Assembly (NCBI GenBank): GCA_017610245.1
Contig: JAFCCK010000008.1
Location: 1 to 14,053, forward strand
DNA from: Candidatus Iainarchaeum sp.
Lineage (GTDB): Archaea; Iainarchaeota; Iainarchaeia; Iainarchaeales; GCA-2688035
Direction of reading: 5' to 3'
Length of the DNA stretch: 14,053 bases
In this document: positions 1 to 7,500 of the stretch, piece by piece
How the letters are laid out: every line of letters begins with the position of its first letter
Numbering within the stretch: position 1 is the first letter of the stretch
The notes under the pieces: model-generated
Database searches by the model: none
What the model saw: the letters and a program-made list of their open reading frames with translations, nothing else
Told to the model about the DNA's origin: nothing
Position numbers and translations under genes: made by a program

Positions 1-1439
1 CCCAAACAGGCGGAGTTACTCTAAACCTCCGCGATAAGGAATGGGATGAAATAAAGAGGAGTTTTGCTGAAGCAAAGTTTGGTGGAGCAGAGGGGAGGGA
101 GTTCGCGCGCTTTACTGCTTCCACCCTAACCGCTCTTTTTTATAGTGAGGCGCATTTTGGAAATTACGCGGTTTCGCTGGAGGGGGCTTCTACCCTTGAG
201 GAGCTGCTGGCGAAACTGACAGAGGAGAGTGTTACGGAGGATGATTTCTTTGAGGTGGTTGAGTGCCCGACAGGGGACCCAAGAAACTGTCCAAAGGGGA
301 CCTTTTACGTGAACCTAAGAGTGGCGAAGCTGAGCCAGGAGGACTACGAGAGACTGCCCAGAATAAAGGTTGTGAACAAGGCAACCAAGGATGAAATAAA
401 AGAGGTTATTCTGCCGAGGGCAAATTTCCGCATTTATGTTCCGCTTAGGGTTTTCAAGGCGATTGCTGAAGCAAGGGCTTTGGCGCACTTTCCCTTGGAT
501 AATGGAAGGATAAACCCAAGCATTGACAAGGGGCTTTTTTCTGCAAGGGTACACAATGAAATTGAGGAAATGGGCTTAGGCATGTGTGACGAGGGCTACT
601 GTAATCCCAGGGGAAATCCTTTTGCCCCGCCGGCAAGCCAAAGCTTTTCAGGCGGGGCATGTCCAGGAGACTACCTCACAAGCACTCAAGTAATAGCTGT
701 TGAGGTTATCAGCCCTCTTGGAGAAAGATTGGAGTATAATGCAAATGATGCAAGAAGCGGTGCAGATACGAGCATGGAGAAGGTCCTGCAAAAAATTGTT
801 AAAGAGCGGGTATGTCAGATTGCGAGCGAGGCAAAGGCAGAGGGCTGGATTGACCCCGATGAGAATGACAAATTCGAGGTGGTTACAGGAGATTGTGATT
901 ACCTGCGGGAAGTAGAGGTTGTCGCTGAATCGCTGCGCTCCAAAGATATTGCAGCGGCATTGCATGACGGGCAAGCAAGTGGTGGAGCTCCGGGCGGGGG
1001 CACTCCACGCTACGGGCAGTGTCCAGCAAACCCGCAGAGAAAAATAGGGCTTTACATGGAAGATGGGGAAATGAAGTTGCCAGTCATACGCGCTGAGACC
1101 CTTGCCTGTGAGGGAGACCCCCTCAACACTGGGAAAGCGTATTGCACTGAAATAAAGAAGGTGAGCGTAAGGCTCTGGTTCAAGGAAACAAACACAAATT
1201 ATATGGTTGACAAGGAATCACAGGACGAGAGGATTTACAGCATCAGGCTTCTCGATAATGCTTACGTTCCATTCACCGCTAACTGGGAGCAGGTCTCTTT
1301 GGGAGGGAACTGCCTCTATTCGCAGGCTCCCACACCAGCCAATTGCAGGTTCGATACTGGGTGGACGTGCGTAACGCATTACCCAGAGCGTACTCCAAGT
1401 GACCCTAACCCGCAACCAATTGGCTGCTCTCCCCAATAA
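1..1439 (+). CDS. Cysteine-rich, probably exported protein of unknown function (5' end outside window)
   Basis: This is the C-terminal 478 residues of a longer protein. The frame has no stop from base 3 to the TAA at 1437-1439, so the GTG at 255 is not a convincing start and the true start lies left of the window. I do not recognise a named family. The visible part holds 14 cysteines, an even number spread over the whole length, which suits a disulfide-bonded protein outside the cytoplasm. Two Gly/Pro/Ser-rich loops (about 609-674 and 978-1020) split it into three blocks. The first includes the motif YVPLRVFKAIAEARALA (around 436-486), the second is helical and charged, and the third looks beta-rich and ends at a Cys-Ser-Pro-Gln terminus. 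No transmembrane segment is visible here; any signal peptide or anchor would be in the missing N-terminus. It lies 112 bases upstream of a giant surface protein on the same strand, which suggests a shared envelope role, but that is inference. Confidence 0.8.
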   Translation, partial: QTGGVTLNLRDKEWDEIKRSFAEAKFGGAEGREFARFTASTLTALFYSEAHFGNYAVSLEGASTLEELLAKLTEESVTEDDFFEVVECPTGDPRNCPKGTFYVNLRVAKLSQEDYERLPRIKVVNKATKDEIKEVILPRANFRIYVPLRVFKAIAEARALAHFPLDNGRINPSIDKGLFSARVHNEIEEMGLGMCDEGYCNPRGNPFAPPASQSFSGGACPGDYLTSTQVIAVEVISPLGERLEYNANDARSGADTSMEKVLQKIVKERVCQIASEAKAEGWIDPDENDKFEVVTGDCDYLREVEVVAESLRSKDIAAALHDGQASGGAPGGGTPRYGQCPANPQRKIGLYMEDGEMKLPVIRAETLACEGDPLNTGKAYCTEIKKVSVRLWFKETNTNYMVDKESQDERIYSIRLLDNAYVPFTANWEQVSLGGNCLYSQAPTPANCRFDTGWTCVTHYPERTPSDPNPQPIGCSPQ

Positions 1440-1551
1440 AAAGCAAAAAGAATTTAAACAAGGAAAACCTATTGATAACCAGTTTTTAGGCAATAATTAA
1501 TTTAATAAAGGGAAGAATATTATAATAATATAGAGTTAGTGAGTGAATATC
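1440..1551 (+). other. Intergenic gap with AT-rich promoter region
   Basis: These 112 bases separate the cysteine-rich gene from the first giant gene. The first part is A-rich, followed by a T5 run at 1483-1487 that could help end transcription of the upstream gene. The second half holds the promoter-like element described separately. No small reading frame or RNA gene was seen. Confidence 0.6.
1507..1534 (+). promoter_or_regulatory. Putative archaeal promoter (BRE/TATA-like) of the first giant gene
   Basis: A purine-rich AAAGGGAAGAA block (1507-1517) is followed directly by an AT-only stretch ending in TAATATAGA (1526-1534). In archaea a purine-rich BRE sits just upstream of the TATA box, and transcription starts about 25 bases downstream of it. 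A box centred near 1524 would place the start close to the ATG at 1552, giving a leaderless or nearly leaderless mRNA. There is no strong GGAGG; only GAGTGA (1541-1546) slightly resembles an archaeal ribosome binding site. The same pair of elements precedes the paralogous gene. The call rests on sequence pattern only. Confidence 0.45.
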
Positions 1552-4500
1552 ATGGGTTTAAAGGAGCTTTATTTCAAGCTCGAGGATAAGTACTATGCCT
1601 TTATTGACTGGCTTGACAGCAAAGGCATTTCTTTATACCCCATAATAGATGCGATTGAGTCAAAAAACATCCCTTCTTTTCCGTTCATGGTATTGATTGC
1701 CGTTATAATTATTGCCTTGCTGGGCTGGCTATTGCTCGGGATTATTGCTCCCACGGCAACAATTACATTTCTGGTAACTGACGCAGAAGACGACAGCCCT
1801 ATTGCTGAGGCAGTGGTAATAGCTTCTTTCGCTGAACAGAGCGTTTCCGCTGTAACAAAGGATGATGGAAAAGCAGTTCTTGTGATTCCAGTAGGGAGCG
1901 AAGTAAGCGTCAGCATAACAAAAGAGGGCTATGAGGAGGGAAGCCTAACATTTATTGTGGAGGAGGCAATGGAGAAGGCTGTTGCATTAGCTAAAGAAAT
2001 TGAAATGCTCTCAAAAACCATTCAGCTGATGAATTCAGCAACGCATGAATTGCTGCAGAAGCCTGTAACAATCAGCTTTAGCTGCTCCAACCCAGAAAGC
2101 GATTTCTCCGAAACAAAAACCAGCAGCACCGGCATAATTGAGTTGGGTGTCCCGAGCAATTGTGGTAATTTGCTTGCAAGCCCTGTAGCAGGCTTTACTC
2201 TTGAGGACGGGGTAATAGCATTGGATGATGCTGTTCCGCAACTTTTCCTGCAGGAAGAGGAAACTGAAACTGGCACTGTTGCAGTGTATGTGAAGGATAA
2301 AGCCGGGAAAAGCGTTGCTGGCGTTACAGTGAGACTGGTTAGGAGCGACGGAGTTGAACAGCAGATAGGGTATAGCAGTACTGCTGGCTCCGCTCTGTTT
2401 GAGGACGTCCCAACTGGAAGCTATTATGTTATAGTGCATGACAGGCAAGGGAGATATGCCGACTATGACAGCAGCCTGCAGGGAGAGGTAAAGAGCCTTG
2501 CGAAGGATGGGACAGTTGAATTTCAGGTTGTGTTGAGTGAAACAGTTGCGGGAACAATAAAAGTATTAGTAAAGGATTCTCAAACCAACCAGCCAGTGGA
2601 AAATGCTGAAGTGAAGCTCAAGAAAAGCGGCACTGTACGGGATTCCCAGTACACCGATTCTGATGGTAGGGTTGAATTCAATGTTCAAGACAACGTTGCG
2701 TTTGATTTGGAGATAAACCATCCCAACTATCTGATTGCAACCCTGAGCAATGTAACACCAAAGGAAACATTTAATGAGATTTTCTTGGAGCCCGCTACCA
2801 GCAGCAACAGTCAAACATTGGTGGTCGAGGTAAAGGATAGCAGGGGAAGTCCCATTGACGGAGTAAAACTCGTTTTGAAGAAAAGCGACGGCACGATTGT
2901 TGGGGACAGCAAGGTTACTGGCTTTGACGGAAAAGCAGAGTTCCCAAACCTTGCGCTTGAAACATTCTATGTTTATGCGATAAAAAAGGGCTTTGAGGGA
3001 AAGAACAGTAACCCCATCACAATCCAAGCAAGGCAGGAAAACAAGATTGTTATGGTGCTAAACATAGGGTTTGGAGATATTGAAGTGAAGGTGTTGGATG
3101 ACAAAGGGGGGACAGTGCAGGGCGCCTTGGTGGAGTTGCACAATATTGTTTCAGAGGAAAAAGAGGGCGAAGGCATTACTGGATTAGAGGGAACCGCGCT
3201 GTTCAACGTAAGGGCAGATAAAAAGGTTTTCTTTAGGATAGATGCAGACGAATTTATCCCATACAATACAAGCGCCTTGAGCCCTGACCCAGGAGCGAAA
3301 CTTACAAAGGAGGTAGAGCTTGTAAAGGACGCTACAAAGCTTGAGGTTGAATTGCTCGGGCTGTTTTTGGATGGGGAGAAGACATTTGGCAGGACTGTTG
3401 CGGCAGGGCAAACTTATACAGCAAAACTGCTGCTGCTCATTCCAAAGGGAAGCAGGTTCAATGCTGCGGGCATTCATTTGCGAACAGGAAATAGCGAGGA
3501 GGATAGGATAAACAGTATGGAAGAGGATGACCTCCACATAAAAGATGTTGTTGCTTCAACACTTGGAATAAAAAAAGGCACCTCTTATTACCCACCAAAG
3601 GGATACGCTGAGGACAGCAAGCACTTAACAGTTGGGGATAGCAAGTGGGTCAGTGTTGAGTGGAAGAATGTAACCCAAGGAGTGTACGAGCTTGAGGCAG
3701 AAATACAGGTAAAGGAAAACGTTGCATTGGGCGAACTATTGAAAATATTCTATAGGGCTTGGGGCAAAACAGGGGCATATATAAGGTTCCCGGCTGATGC
3801 AGAGCTGGGTAGCCAGGAGGCAACAGCGAACAAGCAGGCGTTGTATGCCAACGCCAAGCTTGAAACATTCACTGCTGGCCCAACAAATTTATGTGACGCG
3901 TTCTTCTGCAAAAGCTTTACAGTGGAGGATTTGGGCAACAAGACACAGATGAGGGTTGTAAATGAGTACCCGGCCACAATTGGAAACACTTACAAGCTGC
4001 GCTTTTCTATCAACAGCATTGGGGAAAAGCCGCTGCCGAACTCGGAGATTGAATTTGGAAGCGAGAGCGATGGCTTGCTCTTCACGAACTACCAGATAGT
4101 TGATGTGCTTGGCTCCTCCTCCTCAGGTGTTGCAGAGGGCTACACTTTAGGCAAGGGCATTGGAAACATCCAGAAAGGAAGCGTTGTCTCCGGCTTCATT
4201 GAATTTTTTACCGAGAAAGAGGGAAGCAACAAGCTGACCATTTTAATCAAGAGCAACAAAACGCCGGTGTTTGAGGAAGCGATAGATGTGAAGGTTGAAG
4301 CGGCAGAACAATTGCAGCTGGATGTGTTGCCCAAAGAGATAGTGCCAACGATTGACAACCTGCTGCTTGTGAGAGTAAGTAATGGAGAAGGGGATGCCGT
4401 GAGCAACGCAATTGTAACAATATGGTTAGATGACACCGTTGTTTTCAGTTCCCAGACAAATGCCGACGGGGAAGTGAGCTATGAGATGGAAGCACCCGCC

Positions 4501-7500
4501 CCCGGACAGGCGCTAAAAATAGCGGCGGAAAAGAACGGCTACAAGGATATCGAAACAGAGATTACAATAGATGACAGCATTCTACTTGTAACCCCACCAG
4601 AAATAAGTGAAAAACTCGTTCCTGCCTTGTTTGAAAAGGAAGTGGGTTTGCTGTTAAGCAATCTCACGGCCGTAGAACTGGAAATAGCGGACATTGAAAT
4701 AAGCAGTGATTTCAAGGACATGGTTGAATTCAGCTTTGATGAGGACTATGTTGGTAGGGCACTTCCAGTGAACAGTGATGAAAACATGTTCATAACAATA
4801 AGGCTGACAGAGGCGGGCTTCTTCATTGAAGAGCCCACTACACTCCAGGGAGCAATCTCATTCTACACCAAGGTAAGCGGCATAGAAAGAACCTTTGTGA
4901 CTAATGTTGCCCTGGAAATAAGGATTGGTTTGGGCGGAGAAGTAGATGATCCAAACTGCTTGAGCATTACTCCAAGAGAATGGGAAATCATTACAAGCAG
5001 CGATTCAGCAAAGGTCATTGAATTGGAGTTGAAGAACAGCTGTGCGGTTGATGGAATAGAAATACCGCTTAGAAATCTGCAGGTTAAGCTGCACCCCAAG
5101 GAAGACAATCTCCTTGGGGAATTTGTTGTAAGCAGCGATGACATACCGAATGCTGATGCTGTAGAGATTGAAGAAGACTTTGAGCTTGTTGCAGAGCAGC
5201 TCCCTGCAGGGTTTGAGGGAAGCATTGAAATAGAGTTTATACCGAAGAGAGACGTTGAGAGCGCAGAGGCGGAATACGAGATTGAGTTCATGGCAGTTAA
5301 CGTGACTGAGAACGGAGAGGAAGAGATTGAAACAAGGCTGAAAACAGCTGTGTTTTTGAGTGACCTTGTGGAGTGCGTGGAAGTGACTGCCCCTGAGCCG
5401 ATTACAATATACACCTCCCCATGGAACCTTGGCTATGGGCAGTATGGCGGCTTTGGATATAGCCCCTACGGCTCTGGCGGCTATGGCAGCTATGGCTATT
5501 ATGGCGGCTCCACAGGATACCTGCAGGGGGGAGGATATCTTGGCGGAGGCACTTACCCGTACAGCAACTTTGATGCCCCCTACTATTCAAGGTACTTCAA
5601 CACGAGTGATGAGGTTTTGTGGCAGTACGGTCTGGGACAGGATTCATTCAGGGTAGAGAATACCTGCACCATACCTGTTGAAATCGACCTGGAGGTTGAT
5701 TCACTGCTTAGAACTAGCGAAAGCAAGTTCAGTTTGGAGCCGCAGGAAGCCAGCGATATCAGGGTTGAGGCAAGCTACAGGATGGGAAAGTATAACATAG
5801 ATGTGAGGGCAAGGGTTGAAGGCAGCAATGATAAATTTGTTAAGGTTGAAACATTGGATGTTTTGGTGCGGCGCCCGGATGAGATAGATGAGGACTGCAT
5901 AAAGCTCTCTCCCACAAAAATCAGCCTGAACAATTTCCTCGGGAAGCCTGTTCCGGCAAAAATCTACAACTACTGCTATGATGCGGGCGTATTGCTGGAG
6001 AAAACCGACAGGGTTATTACATTCAAGTGCCAAGTTCCGGGGCAACCAACCGGAACATTCGGCTTTGCAGCAAAAGCCCTGCAGAAAATTGAGTTGCAGG
6101 GCGGCTATATCCCAAGTGGGCCAGGTTGGGCTGGAGCAAGCGAAACTTATTCGCCTAACGAGAGCTATTTGCAAACTGGGCCTTATGGCTCTGGATTCTA
6201 TAATTATCCATACGCAACCCAAGAGCAGGGAATGTATTATCCTCAGCAGCAGTATCCTTATGGAAGCAGTGGCTGGGGCTATGCTGCAAGCGGTTATGAG
6301 GGAGACTGCCCGTTGATTGAGGGAATCTACATTGTTGGAGAATCAAAGACAGGCGGCGAGGAAGGAAAAACAATTCAAGTTGTAGAGTATGAGGTAAAGC
6401 CAAGCATACAGTACAGGCAGCAGTTGTGCCAGTATCATGGGCAGCTGCCGTTCCAGACTGCCTTTGGATTGAGGTTGAGTGCTTCAGCCGCATACTACAG
6501 AAGCGCTGTGAGGGCAACTGCTGAAGTGCTCTACAGAACAACCTTTGGGGGCGCTGATTCAGCATACTTCAGGGTGATGTTGGAGGACCTCTGGGGTATT
6601 GGGGAAACGATTGATGAGTGCATGAACCAGGCTGCGTTGGGTATAGTGCCGCGGGAGGAATATTTGGAAAAAATCACGAAAGGGAACTGCAGGCTCTCTG
6701 ACCCGAATGCATGCATTAACAAGCAGGCACTAAACTTTGTTTTGAAATACCAGGCAAGCAAAGGGTTTGTTCCACAGGGCTTTTTCTCAGGAAACATGGC
6801 TGTATTAAAGCCGTCCATAAAGGTGCTGAAAATCGCGCCAAACCTGTGCGGCTGGCACGACAAGATAAAGAACGTCAGGATTTCGCAAAGTGAGAAGAAT
6901 GGTGTAAGGCTAGGGGCAACTGTGGTTAATGACGGACACAACATCGCCATAACCGTTGACAGGAGTAACATGGAATACAGGTGCGTGAAGATTGACACTA
7001 CTGTAACGGCAGAGCTCGAGAGGCCGCGCTGCTGGGCGGGTGCGAGAAGCTTTTCATTGCCGCTTAAAATAAACATTCTGTACAAGGACTTTGACGTGGG
7101 CTTTGAAGACATTGAAGGGTGCGAAACAAGGCGGGCTGAAGAAGAACCGCCTGCGAAAAAAATTATTTCCTGCCCCGAGGGGAAATCAGGCGAGGAAATC
7201 TACACAAAATATGGCTTCAACAAGCTGCTGTTCAACTGGAACAAACAGCTGCATAAGGACGGCTACCTGTGTGATGAACAAGAGGATGATGGCACAGCCG
7301 CCATTAATCGCTTCTGTGATGCGGTGCATTTCAGCCTGGAATTGAGCGAAAAAGGGAATAAAATCAAGGGGAAGATTGACGAATGGAAGGTGGGCAAGTT
7401 TGCAAGCGATGACATTGTGAAAGCCGCGACAGGACAAGATGATGTTGACGATTTGAAGAACACCGCAAACCTATTCAGGTGGGCAAAGAAGCAGATAAAA

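Noticed and set aside
255..1439. GTG at 255 as the start of the first gene
   Set aside because: The frame is open with protein-like sequence all the way back to base 3, so this is an internal valine codon of a gene cut by the window edge.
1464..1487. AAAAC...GTTTT inverted repeat ending in a T run, as a terminator of the first gene
   Set aside because: The stem has only five AT-rich pairs and a 13-base loop; too weak to call, though the T run itself could contribute.
1543..1551. GTG at 1543 as the start of the first giant gene
   Set aside because: The paralogue starts with MGLKELY, which matches ATG 1552; the extra three residues have no counterpart.
5429..5656. Ala/Met-rich + strand frame of 75 codons
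   Set aside because: It is an out-of-frame reading of the Gly/Tyr codon repeat, not a separate gene.
5431..6300. Tandem DNA repeat or CRISPR-like array in the Gly/Tyr region
   Set aside because: The units are irregular in length and sequence and the reading frame is kept. It is codon-level low complexity in a protein.
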